64,000 nucleotides of DNA, from contig JABTUM010000001.1 of assembly GCA_015075375.1 (NCBI GenBank), forward strand, positions 1,669,201 through 1,733,200. Direction: 5' to 3'. The notes beneath the pieces are model-generated. The model worked only from the letters and a program-made list of their open reading frames with translations. It searched no databases and was not told the origin of the DNA. This document shows positions 16,725 to 26,701 of this stretch, one piece after another. The position numbers were made by a program, and so were the translations under genes. Within the stretch, counting starts at the first letter, position 1. Each line of letters begins with the position of its first letter. This DNA comes from Planctomycetota bacterium. Lineage in GTDB: Bacteria; Planctomycetota; SZUA-567; H5-PLA8.

Positions 16725-18638
16725 TTACTTCTTATAGAGCGGCATGTAGCGGTAGTAGACTTCCAGGCACATCACGGCGAGCGCGGTGCTCATGACGCGG
16801 CTGTCGTCCGTGCCGGCGCCTACCGGATCCCAGCTTCCGTCCTCGGCCCCGCCCACGCGCTGGCCCGGCAGCAGCGCACCTTTCATCCCGTCGTTCCAAA
16901 GCTTCCAGTGTTCGCCGCCGGCCTGGAACATGCCGAGCGTGGCGTAGTAGCCGAAGTACAGGTTGAAGGGATATTTCTTGGGCACCAGCTTGTTCTTCAT
17001 GATATTGAGCGGTCCGGCAACGCCGACCTGATCGAGCGTCGCGCCGGCGATGTGCATACGGCACAGCGCACAGGCGGCCATCACGGCGTAGGAGCCCTTG
17101 CCCTTTTCGACGGCGCCCGGGCTGCCGCGGTAGGCCATGCGCCCGCCTTCCCAATCGTAATCCGGTACCGGATCGGTGGCCTTGAAGGCGCCCAGATCCT
17201 GACCGATGTTGAGCCAGTTGATCGTACCTTCGAAAGCCGCGGGATCGACCATCAGGCCCGCGACCTTGCCGGACTTGAGCGCCATGACGTTCCAGGCCAT
17301 CACCGAAGAGTCGTTGGTCTTGCCGCCGGGGCCGTAGTCCCAGGCCAGGCGGTCGGACTCGCCGTCGATCTGAATCTGCCCGAACTCGACGCCCTTGACG
17401 GCCTTCTGCGCGGCGTCTTTGGTGCGCGGGATGCGGCCCATACCGGCGGCTTCGCACAGCGCCATGGTCGCGATGCCCTGGGTGTAGTTGCTGGCGACCC
17501 AGCGGCCTTCGTGCGCCCGGTTGCCCTGCTCTTTACCCATGTTCTCGATCAGCCAGTCCACGCCCCGGCGAACGTTATCCTTGTACTTGCCGACCTTTTC
17601 CGTGTGCCCGGCGCCGAGGAAGGCCAGGAGCGCGAAGCCGGTCATCGCGACGTCGCCCTGCATGCCGGTGTGCTTGCCGCCGTGGCGCGCGTTGTCCCAA
17701 CGGCCGTCGGCTTCCTGGTTGCGCGCGAGCCATTCCAAGCCTTTATCGACGGCCGACTCGGTATCGCGACCGCCGCCGTTGATGATAGATAGCTTGCGCC
17801 GGCCGCCGCCCATGCGGTGCCCGAACGCGCCGCCGCCGCCGCCGCCCATGCCCAGTGCGGCGACCGAACCGACGCCGCCCAGCTGCACGTCGCTGATCGC
17901 GTTTTCGTCGCCCGTGGCCGTGGCGTCTTGCATCTCGTCGGCCGTCTCGACGTGGTCGGCCACTTCGACTTCTTCGTGGACGACGACGACTTGGTCGCTG
18001 ACCTGCTCGGTCGGCGCTTCCACTTTGACCTGCTTGAAGATGTCGCGGGGTTTCTGCTCTTCCTTCTCTTCTTCCTGTTCCGGCGCTCGGGCCAAGTCGG
18101 TCACGATCACCGTGTCGTTGACCTTGGCGCGGAGCACGGCCATGCCGATCAAGGTAATCAGCATCAGCAGGAGCGCGTGGAAGGCTCCGCTGATGACCCA
18201 CCACGGCGCGGCGCCCAGCGCGCCGGCCAGACGCGAGGTTCCGTCCCCTTCGCCCGCTTCGGCGCCTACGAGTTCCCCTTCGCCTTCGGGCGCTTCGCCC
18301 TCGGCCCACGGCAGCGGAACCTGATCGACGGAAACGTCTTCGGGCGCGAGGACTTCCTGCCCGCGGCCGGGCGTGCTGAGGCGTTCCATCTGCTGGTCGA
18401 TGTCGGAGAGGCGCTGCGAAGCGCGTTCGTCGAAGCCGGGATTGATCTGCAGCGTGCCGATCGTGCGGTCCATCAGGCCGACAAGCTGCTGGCGGCGGTC
18501 GTAGGCCGCGCGGCAATGCGGGTTCGACTTGACCAGATGCTTCATGTACTGCGCTTCGGTGGCCGAGAGGTTGCCTTCGACGAAGTCGCGCAGCTTTTCC
18601 TGAAACAGGGCCAATTCCATCTGGGCGTTCCCGCTCAT
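16725..18638 (-). CDS. Anti-sigma-like membrane protein with prenyltransferase/squalene-cyclase-like domain
   Basis: 637 residues in four parts. Residues 1-65 look like an anti-sigma N-terminal helical domain (FVEGNLSATEAQYMKHLV, NPHCRAAYDRR); it lacks the HxxxCxxC zinc pair, keeping only one Cys. One transmembrane helix follows near residue 155 (VISGAFHALLLMLITLIGMAV), then a Glu/Val-rich linker and a Gly-rich hinge. The C-terminal 350 residues carry squalene-cyclase/prenyltransferase-like repeats (AVDKGLEWLARNQEADGRW, RGVDWLIENMG, TALAVMCLEVYYRY) with GGxxxDSS-type loops. The start overlaps the sigma gene by ATGA. Likely tethers the sigma factor and senses something periplasmic; no catalytic Asp-rich DxDD motif is evident, so enzymatic activity is doubtful. 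Confidence 0.8.
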   Translation of the reverse strand: MSGNAQMELALFQEKLRDFVEGNLSATEAQYMKHLVKSNPHCRAAYDRRQQLVGLMDRTIGTLQINPGFDERASQRLSDIDQQMERLSTPGRGQEVLAPEDVSVDQVPLPWAEGEAPEGEGELVGAEAGEGDGTSRLAGALGAAPWWVISGAFHALLLMLITLIGMAVLRAKVNDTVIVTDLARAPEQEEEKEEQKPRDIFKQVKVEAPTEQVSDQVVVVHEEVEVADHVETADEMQDATATGDENAISDVQLGGVGSVAALGMGGGGGGAFGHRMGGGRRKLSIINGGGRDTESAVDKGLEWLARNQEADGRWDNARHGGKHTGMQGDVAMTGFALLAFLGAGHTEKVGKYKDNVRRGVDWLIENMGKEQGNRAHEGRWVASNYTQGIATMALCEAAGMGRIPRTKDAAQKAVKGVEFGQIQIDGESDRLAWDYGPGGKTNDSSVMAWNVMALKSGKVAGLMVDPAAFEGTINWLNIGQDLGAFKATDPVPDYDWEGGRMAYRGSPGAVEKGKGSYAVMAACALCRMHIAGATLDQVGVAGPLNIMKNKLVPKKYPFNLYFGYYATLGMFQAGGEHWKLWNDGMKGALLPGQRVGGAEDGSWDPVGAGTDDSRVMSTALAVMCLEVYYRYMPLYKK

Positions 18639-19249
18639 GCTTCGGCTCCTTTAGTGTGGCTTTCCTGGGCGCGGGCCTTGACGGCATCGGCGGGCGCGGC
18701 GCTGGTGATGATCGAACTCAGGCGCTGCTCCAGCAGATGGTCGGCCCTCGACAACTGGCTCTTCACGGTGCCCAAGGGGATGCCGAGCTTGTCGGCGATA
18801 TCCTGATAGGGGAGGTGCTCCCAGTAGCGGAAGACGACGACGGTGCGCAGGTCTTCGGGCAGGCTGTCGACGGCGCGCGCAACGACCTCGCGCATGTCGA
18901 CCCGGTCGAAACCGCCCGTGGCGGCGCCCGGATCCTGCGTCTGTTCCTTGGCCGACTTCTCGCGTACCCGCCGCCGCCGCAAATCCAGCGCGTTGCAGCG
19001 ATTGATCTGGCGGATCCAAATCCCAAGCTTCAGCGGATCCTGAAGCCGGTTCAGATCCCGATACGCGCGGCACAAGGACTCCTGCGCCACGTCCTCGGCG
19101 TCCTGGAGGTTGCCCAGAACGGCAAAGCCCTGGTTCACCAAGTCGGCCCGGAAACGTTCGACCAACAGCCAGAACTGATCGAGCGGCACACCGGCCGGAT
19201 CGGCGCGGTGCCGGATCAACTGCTCGATCATCAGGTCCGTGGTCGGCAT
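18635..19249 (-). CDS. ECF-type RNA polymerase sigma factor
   Basis: 204 residues. Region 2 spans residues about 28-95 (FAVLGNLQDAEDVAQESLCRAYRDL with the -10 recognition helix, then NRCNALDLRRRR). Region 4 spans about 125-185 (SLPEDLRTVVVFRYWEHL, YQDIADKLGIPLGTVKSQLSRA). No extra domains. The ATG at 19249 is preceded by AGGGGA; a longer frame upstream would add 26 residues without support. Its last codons overlap the anti-sigma-like gene, so the two are coupled, the usual arrangement for a sigma factor held inactive by its partner. The divergent neighbour is the membrane BRCT-like operon, a possible target. Target promoters cannot be seen. Confidence 0.9.
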   Translation of the reverse strand: MPTTDLMIEQLIRHRADPAGVPLDQFWLLVERFRADLVNQGFAVLGNLQDAEDVAQESLCRAYRDLNRLQDPLKLGIWIRQINRCNALDLRRRRVREKSAKEQTQDPGAATGGFDRVDMREVVARAVDSLPEDLRTVVVFRYWEHLPYQDIADKLGIPLGTVKSQLSRADHLLEQRLSSIITSAAPADAVKARAQESHTKGAEA

Positions 19250-19479
19250 GTCCGGTCCCCTCGGGCATTCACTCACCAAGCCGTCTGAAGAGCGCGCCGA
19301 GTTCTCGATATTTTGGAACGAACCCACAATTCCAGAAGTTCACATTGTGCAGGATGCCGTTAGGCAAGGCAAGAAGTGCTTAGGCGGAAAGATGCCGTCC
19401 CAAATCGGCAGCAACATCCATCGTCCATATAGAAGGTAGAGGCTCGATCAATGCACTGGTGCGAAAAATGTTTGCTGCC

Positions 19480-19508
19480 TTGACACTTCCGAGAGGGCGA
19501 CCTAGGAT
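19480..19508 (+). promoter_or_regulatory. Sigma-70-like promoter for the BRCT-like membrane operon
   Basis: TTGACA (19480-19485), a 17-base spacer and TAGGAT (19503-19508) precede the first ATG by 75 bases. Spacing and -35 are ideal; -10 matches four of six. The 333-base divergent gap otherwise holds no gene; its sigma-side half shows no obvious second promoter. Confidence 0.6.
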
Positions 19509-19583
19509 CGCTAAGTCTTAATTTACCATGATTTTGGTGCGAAGCGCCCACGTGCTTTCGTGGGGCTGCTTGGAGGCTTGCCG

Positions 19584-20882
19584 ATGCAAGATAACGGCCC
19601 GCTGATCGCGTTGATTTTCCTGATTCTGCTGACCGCCGTATTCGGTCTCTTCGCGCATCAGGCGTACAACGAACTGATGGGCGACGACCCGGAGGGGTTG
19701 CAGGGCGAGAGCACCAAGCTGGAGGCCGAGATCAAGCGCCAGCGCGAGGACCATCTCGCGGTGGAAGACGAGATCCGCAAAGTACAAATCGAGATCGAGC
19801 AGAAGAAGGTGGAGATTCAGACCCAGTTGAACCGCCGCGACCGCTTCACGCGCTTGGCGGAAGATTACGATTCCGCGCTGAAGGGCCGGCAGGCCATCGT
19901 GAACTCGGGGCGTTTGAGCCGCGGCGCCGCGACCGAACTCGGCGTGAAGGTGGCCGAGAAGAAGGACGAGACGCGCGCTTCGATCCGGCGCGACGAGAAC
20001 GATACGCGCGAACGCGCGGATGCGCAGGTCCGCGAGATGGAAACGGCTCGCGAGAACGCCGTGAATCGCGCGGTCGAAGAACGCAAGAAGCACGAGCAGG
20101 GGCAGAAGACGTTCCGGATGCAGAAGAATCTGGAGCAGACCGAAGTCGACGAATACAAGCGCCAGCTCGACGCGCTGACGCAGCGCGAGGTGGAGCGCGC
20201 GACGGTGATGACGGAGATCGACGGCAAGGTCATCCTGTCGGATCCGGTGAACAATACGATCGTCGTAAGCTTGGGCACGGTACACGGGGTTCAGAACGGC
20301 TTCCGCTTCGAGTGCTTCACGATCCGCCCGGGCAATCAGAAGGTCCACAAGGCGTTCCTGGAAGTGCGCAAGGCGCTGCCGAGCGTGTCGGAATGCATGG
20401 TGGTGGAGAAGAAGGTCGATTTGCCGCGCGATCCGCTTTCGGATTACGTCGCGCCGGAGCCGGAGTACAAGTACAGCCCGTACCACGAATCGGGCCGCAC
20501 CGGCAGCCCGCTGCTGCCGCTTTCGGCGCGCCCCAAGGAAGCCATGCTGGGCATGAACAAGCTGGATCCCATCGTTGAAGGCGATTTCATCCAGAACCCC
20601 TTCTACGCGCCGGGCAAGAAGTTCACCTACTACATCAGCGGCAGCAAGGCGATCGTGCAGGGCGTGCAAAAAGGCGCGATCCACTACACCTGGCCGCATA
20701 TCCAGCGCACGATCGAATTCTACGGCGGGAAGGTGGTCGAGAACGTCGACTTGGGCGTCAACTACATCATCGCGCAGAAGAACGCGAAAGACGACGACGC
20801 GGAGCAGTTCGCGCGCGCCGTGACGCTGGGGCTGCCGGTGATCTACGAGTGGGAACTGTTCCGTTTCCTGGATCAGCGTTAA
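19584..20882 (+). CDS. Membrane-anchored coiled-coil protein with BRCT-like C-terminus
   Basis: 432 residues. One transmembrane helix near the N-terminus (LIALIFLILLTAVFGLFA) is followed by a long charged coiled coil (about residues 30-195), then a beta-rich segment (about 210-260, DGKVILSDPVNNTIVVSLG, VHGVQNGFRFECF) resembling FlgT-type SH3-like barrels. A shared DPIVEGDFIQNPFY block comes next. The last 90 residues read as a BRCT fold: KKFTYYISGSKA strand, an alpha helix, GGKVV, NYIIAQ, AEQFARAVTLG helix and PVIYEWELFRFL. GGAGG lies seven bases before the ATG at 19584, which was chosen over the upstream GTG. It is a paralogue of the next gene and shares its operon. A structural or scaffolding role at the membrane is inferred. 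Confidence 0.8.
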   Translation: MQDNGPLIALIFLILLTAVFGLFAHQAYNELMGDDPEGLQGESTKLEAEIKRQREDHLAVEDEIRKVQIEIEQKKVEIQTQLNRRDRFTRLAEDYDSALKGRQAIVNSGRLSRGAATELGVKVAEKKDETRASIRRDENDTRERADAQVREMETARENAVNRAVEERKKHEQGQKTFRMQKNLEQTEVDEYKRQLDALTQREVERATVMTEIDGKVILSDPVNNTIVVSLGTVHGVQNGFRFECFTIRPGNQKVHKAFLEVRKALPSVSECMVVEKKVDLPRDPLSDYVAPEPEYKYSPYHESGRTGSPLLPLSARPKEAMLGMNKLDPIVEGDFIQNPFYAPGKKFTYYISGSKAIVQGVQKGAIHYTWPHIQRTIEFYGGKVVENVDLGVNYIIAQKNAKDDDAEQFARAVTLGLPVIYEWELFRFLDQR

Positions 20883-20960
20883 GCCGCGCGTTTACGCGGA
20901 CCATGCGGGTAACTGGGCGAGCCGGGACATTCGACGGGTAACGGGGAAAGAAGCGCGACC

Positions 20961-22799
20961 ATGTCAACCAAACAAACGGTCATCTTCATCTTCATGCTCA
21001 TCTTCCTCGCCGGGGCGCTGACGACCCTGGGGATGTGGTTCCACTATCGTCTCGAAGTGGACATCAAGAAGAAGACCATGACGCAGATCGGCGCGGATAC
21101 GACGCTCGCCAAGAAGAAGCGCGACGGCCTGCGCAAGCAGTTGAACAACCCGGAGACGCCGGACGCCGACCTTTCGGGCCGCCTCCAGGCCGTGCAAAAG
21201 GAAGCCGACCAGAAGTACGCGGAAGTGTGGGTCGACCAGCTCGCCGTCGAACCGGCCTACCGCGCCAAGCTGCCCGAGATCGAGACCGAATGGAAGGCTT
21301 CGGGCGGGGAATGGACGAAGATCTACGAAGAGTGGACGAAGAAGAACGGACAGATTCGCGAAGCGATGGACGCCTTCGTCAAGGTGCAGGTCGACGCGAT
21401 CAAGCGCGTGGACGACGCGAAGGTCACGCTGGCTCAGGAACTGACCACCGAAGAGACCCAGCGCAAGCAGTTCGTGGAAGAACATCACAAGTGGGAAGAC
21501 GAACTGGGCGGGATTCGCTACGAAGGCGAGGATCTGCTCGACAAGATCAACCACGTGACGCGCGAGTTGGAGCGCACCAGCGAGCAGGAAGTGGACGGCC
21601 GGATCATTCACTCGACGCCGTCGCTGGCCTTGGTGACGGTGGATTTGGGCTATCAGCAAGGCGCGCAGAAGGGCATGCGCTTCCAGATCTTCTCGGGCAA
21701 GCACACCACCCCGGTCTTGAAGGGCGAGTTGATGCTGACCGAGATTCACGCGGCGAGCAGCGAAGCGGTGGTGCTCCCGACGGTGGGCCGGCCGAAGTGG
21801 GATCCCCAGACGGGTTACGAAGCCGCAGATCCGAAGATGCGCTATTCGCCGTTGAGCGCCACGGGCCCTGAAGAGTCCGAGCCGATGCCGCTCGAAAAGA
21901 TGAAGAGCAAGAAGGATCTGGTCGACGAGATCCGGCTGGAACAGATCAAGCGCGAACTGGGACCCGAAGAAGTAACGCGGATCCTGGAAGAGCGTGCCGC
22001 GCCGACGCAGCCGCCGCTGGCGCTGGGCAAGGGCTTCGACCCGATCATCGAGGGCGACTGGATATCGAACACCGAGTTCGTGCGCATCGAGACGGAACGC
22101 GAATGGCAGCGCAAGAGCACCGAAGAGTTGATGAGCCTCAAGGAAATCAACCTCGGTTCGCTGACGCTGTACTTGGCCGAGACGATCCGGCCGTACCGGC
22201 GCGAGTTCCTCAAGCGCCTGTGCGAACGCAACCGCTGCAAAGCCGTGGACGGCATGTCGCCGGACGTGGACTTCATCGTCACCACGACGACCACCGGCCG
22301 CGAAGACCTGCTGGAACGAGAACTGGAGCCGCTGAAGGAAAAGCAGGATGTCTCGCCCGAAGTGGCGGCCAAGCGCATCACGCTGGCGGCGCTGAAGGAA
22401 GGCCGCAAGTTCGGTTCGCGCGTGCTGACCGAAGAGGAACTGGAAGCGTACTTCATCAAGCGCCAGCGCAAGAACGAGCTGGCCAAGGGTAAAGCGATTC
22501 AGCCCGGGCAATACATCTTCTTCGTGGTGGGCGAAACGAAGCGCCGGTCGGTCCGCGAGACGGGCCTGTACATCAAGGAGCACGGCGGCGCGATTGCCGA
22601 TGCGCTCGACGCAGGCGTGGATTACGTCGTCGTGGGCGCCGGCCTGACGGACGCCAAGCTCGATAAGAAGTCGGGGCGGCTGTACTACCCCGGCCAGGAC
22701 GCGCCGGAGGCTGCCGTGCCGTTCTACGATGCCATGAAGCAGATGGGGTTGAAGATCCTGCGCGAAGAGGAACTGGATCACTTCTTCGGCCAGGACTAA
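20961..22799 (+). CDS. Membrane-anchored coiled-coil protein with two BRCT-like domains
   Basis: 612 residues with the same plan as its upstream neighbour: N-terminal transmembrane helix (FIFMLIFLAGALTTLGMWF), coiled coil (about 35-205), beta segment (about 211-265; VDGRIIHSTPSLALVTVDLG), DPIIEGDWISN block (about 360), and then two BRCT-like units. The first (about 396-497) has LYLAETIRPY, DVDFIVTTTTTG and SRVLTEEELEAYF. The second (about 517-612) has YIFFVVGE, HGGAIADAL, VDYVVVGAGL and LKILREEELDHFF. It begins 78 bases after its partner and ends before a strong terminator, so the two form one operon. The topology (TM at the N-terminus, no signal sequence) leaves unclear which face carries the BRCT-like units. 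Function unknown. Confidence 0.8.
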   Translation: MSTKQTVIFIFMLIFLAGALTTLGMWFHYRLEVDIKKKTMTQIGADTTLAKKKRDGLRKQLNNPETPDADLSGRLQAVQKEADQKYAEVWVDQLAVEPAYRAKLPEIETEWKASGGEWTKIYEEWTKKNGQIREAMDAFVKVQVDAIKRVDDAKVTLAQELTTEETQRKQFVEEHHKWEDELGGIRYEGEDLLDKINHVTRELERTSEQEVDGRIIHSTPSLALVTVDLGYQQGAQKGMRFQIFSGKHTTPVLKGELMLTEIHAASSEAVVLPTVGRPKWDPQTGYEAADPKMRYSPLSATGPEESEPMPLEKMKSKKDLVDEIRLEQIKRELGPEEVTRILEERAAPTQPPLALGKGFDPIIEGDWISNTEFVRIETEREWQRKSTEELMSLKEINLGSLTLYLAETIRPYRREFLKRLCERNRCKAVDGMSPDVDFIVTTTTTGREDLLERELEPLKEKQDVSPEVAAKRITLAALKEGRKFGSRVLTEEELEAYFIKRQRKNELAKGKAIQPGQYIFFVVGETKRRSVRETGLYIKEHGGAIADALDAGVDYVVVGAGLTDAKLDKKSGRLYYPGQDAPEAAVPFYDAMKQMGLKILREEELDHFFGQD

Positions 22800-22824
22800 C
22801 CAAGTCAGAAGGAAGCGGGCAAAC

Positions 22825-22856
22825 GCGGGCGGCCGAAAGGCCGCCCGCTTGCTTTT
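22825..22856 (+). terminator. Rho-independent terminator after the BRCT-like operon
   Basis: GCGGGCGGCC-GAAA-GGCCGCCCGC forms a ten-base stem with a stable GAAA tetraloop, followed by TTGCTTTT. It lies 25 bases after the second gene's stop codon. Confidence 0.85.
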
Positions 22857-22926
22857 CAAGCCTTCCGAATCCCACGGAGTCGCTTGCCAGTCGCCGTCCG
22901 TCCCGGCATATTGAGATGCCTGGAGC

Positions 22927-23001
22927 GCGGGCGTAGCTCAGCGGTAGAGCGTTGGCTTCCCAAGCCGAAGGTCGAGGGTTCGAATCCCTTCGCCCGCTCC
23001 A
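22927..23001 (+). tRNA. tRNA-Gly, anticodon CCC
   Basis: A complete cloverleaf: acceptor GCGGGCG with CGCCCGC; D arm GCTC-AGCGGTA-GAGC; anticodon stem TTGGC/GCCGA with loop TTCCCAA (anticodon CCC, reads GGG); a 5-base variable loop; T arm GAGGG-TTCGAAT-CCCTT; discriminator T and an encoded CCA at 22999-23001. This tRNA has the standard Gly identity. No second tRNA is near it. Confidence 0.95.
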
Positions 23002-23047
23002 AGGCAGGACTGGACTCCCCTCGCCCGCCTCGCGGATTTCGCTCGGC

Positions 23048-23659
23048 TTACACCCAGAAAAACAGGAATCCCAAACAACCGCGCTTGCTTGAGGCGGGCT
23101 TCGGTACCGCGCGCATGCCGGGGCGCGTCGTGTTCAAATCCGAAGGCAGCAGCGGGTTCTTCCCCGTCGGCGCCGGGCCGCCCGTGTCGCGCAGCGTCCG
23201 CTGCAGCACCCGCGCGCGCTCCCCCTCGTCCAGCGGGCCGCGCCCCGGCGTCTTGCCGCGGAAAAACGCCTTCAGCGGCGGAGCCATCTCCTCCGGCACG
23301 TCGCGGTCCCAGGCGGTTCCGTCGAGCATCCCCGCGTGGCGCGCTTTTTCGTCGAGCCGGAAGTAGACCGGGAGGTTGTCGTACGCGAAAGGCGTCTGGA
23401 CCAGCCGCGCTTCCCACGCCTCGTGCTCGGCCCGGATCAGGTACACGCCGCCAAACGCATCGCGCATCAGCGGCACTTCGGCGTGCTGAGCGATCCGGCG
23501 GCACGGCGGGCAGCCGTCCCAATGCACGTACAAAAAAGGGAGTAACCCCCGCTTGCGCGCGCGCGAAACGTGCTCGCGCAGCGCCGCCTCCAAGTCCGGC
23601 GCGGCAGGATCCAGATCGACTTCCACGGTGGCGGCGCCGGCGGACTCGGATTCGGACAC
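23048..23659 (-). CDS. Thioredoxin-like protein with CPPC motif
   Basis: 203 residues. A thioredoxin-fold start is seen around residue 35 (LLPFLYVHWDGCPPCRRIAQH) with an uncommon CPPC redox pair, then a strand with LMRDAFGGVYLIRA and NLPVYFRLDEKA near the usual cis-Pro region. The C-terminal tail is basic and ends in a hydrophobic GCLGFLFFWV that could be a membrane tether or merely a read-through end. The GTG at 23659 was chosen because GAGGAA lies eight bases upstream, while the longer frame is out-of-character. It may be a disulfide or peroxide handler; not an established family to me. It lies 50 bases beyond the tRNA and faces it. Confidence 0.6.
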   Translation of the reverse strand: MSESESAGAATVEVDLDPAAPDLEAALREHVSRARKRGLLPFLYVHWDGCPPCRRIAQHAEVPLMRDAFGGVYLIRAEHEAWEARLVQTPFAYDNLPVYFRLDEKARHAGMLDGTAWDRDVPEEMAPPLKAFFRGKTPGRGPLDEGERARVLQRTLRDTGGPAPTGKNPLLPSDLNTTRPGMRAVPKPASSKRGCLGFLFFWV

Positions 23660-23857
23660 GGGTGCGGTTCCTCGCGAAGAAAAGCCATTGTACCGTCCGC
23701 CCGAATCGCACCGGCTCAAAAAAGAAGCGGCGGAACGCTTCCGCGTCCCGCCGCTTGGGGGCTTTCGATTTACGGCCGCCGGCTTAAAGCCACACACGAA
23801 GCCATCATCGGGCGTCTGCTTGCGGCGGTGCTTCGACGCTAATTTTATCCGAGGCTC

Positions 23858-25786
<1,929 letters not shown>

Positions 25787-25805
25787 GATGTGCTCCTAAC
25801 TGGAA

Positions 25806-25829
25806 TGCGAGCTCTAAACTCCGCTCGCA
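25806..25829 (-). promoter_or_regulatory. Leader hairpin just upstream of dnaK
   Basis: TGCGAGC and GCTCGCA (seven-base stem, ten-base loop) lie 20 bases before the dnaK ATG. It is not a CIRCE element and no consensus heat-shock promoter is visible. A leader structure regulating translation is possible; upstream of it to 26024 nothing else is seen. Confidence 0.35.
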
Positions 25830-26024
25830 GACGAATTACTGGGAATGGGAAAAGCAAAGGAGAGTCCAGCCCTGTTCCGCTTTGAGCAGTCTTTAAGCTG
25901 CGTATTTCCAATGGGTTACGATTGGAGTGCGATCGCGAGGCATCTATAAGGTAGCGACGCCAACCTAGCTTTCTGACGCAGGCTTGTCAAAACGACAGAC
26001 AGGAAGGTGCACTTGGTGCGGACG

Positions 26025-26681
26025 CTAGACCCCTCGGGTCGACGGATGCCAGATGTGCTTGTGCATCTGAACCTGAAAGCGCACCGGCGGCGGCAGGCGA
26101 TCGTCGAGCATCCAGCGCGAGAGCGTTTCGTACTCCAGCTTCCCGAAAACCGGGCTGAACAGGATGGCTTTCACGCGCTTACCCAACTCGTGTTCGGCCA
26201 CCTTCGCTTTGGCCCATTCGTAATCGGCGCGATCGGCGATCACGAACTTCAGCTCGTCACGCTCGGGCTTCAAATGCTCGAGATTCGACCAACGGTTGTG
26301 CCGCTCTTCGCCGCTTCCGGGGCACTTGAGGTCCATGATCGCATGCACGCGCGGATCGACCGGCGAAAGGTCGTGGCTGCCGGCGGTCTCCAGCAGCACC
26401 GTGTACCCGGCGTCGGCCAGCGCGGCGAGGAACGAATAGCACGCCTGTTGGGCAAGCGGCTCGCCGCCGGTGACTTCGACCGTCCTGCATCCGTACGCGG
26501 CCACCTCGGCGAGCACCTCGTCGAAGCTGCGCGCGCGCCCCTCGTGAAACGAGTACGTCGTATCGCACCAGGTACAGCGCAGCGGGCAGCCGGTAAGCCG
26601 CACGAAGACCATCGGCACGCCCGCCCAGGTGCTCTCGCCCTGGATCGAGTGAAAGATCTCGTTGACGATCAGTTGCGGCAT
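26025..26681 (-). CDS. queE: 7-carboxy-7-deazaguanine synthase
   Basis: 218 residues, a compact radical-SAM enzyme. It makes 7-carboxy-7-deazaguanine in the queuosine/7-deazaguanine pathway. The start INEIFHSIQGE and the cluster CPLRCTWCDT are diagnostic of QueE; the TGGEPL and ETAGS motifs follow. The ATG at 26681 is the canonical start although a GTG upstream is in frame. It is preceded by the sulfatase gene (20-base gap), so it may be co-transcribed. Its pathway partner queC lies 2.2 kb away on the other strand. Confidence 0.95.
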   Translation of the reverse strand: MPQLIVNEIFHSIQGESTWAGVPMVFVRLTGCPLRCTWCDTTYSFHEGRARSFDEVLAEVAAYGCRTVEVTGGEPLAQQACYSFLAALADAGYTVLLETAGSHDLSPVDPRVHAIMDLKCPGSGEERHNRWSNLEHLKPERDELKFVIADRADYEWAKAKVAEHELGKRVKAILFSPVFGKLEYETLSRWMLDDRLPPPVRFQVQMHKHIWHPSTRGV

Positions 26682-26701
26682 CGCTCTGCCCGGCCTTCCA
26701 G

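Noticed and set aside
20964..22859. A 631-residue minus-strand frame opposite the second BRCT-like gene
   Set aside because: It starts past the terminator, has Leu/Arg/His-rich shadow composition, and no ribosome-binding site.
25787..26024. Possible CIRCE or heat-shock operator before dnaK
   Set aside because: The consensus TTAGCACTC inverted repeat is absent; only an unrelated hairpin is seen.
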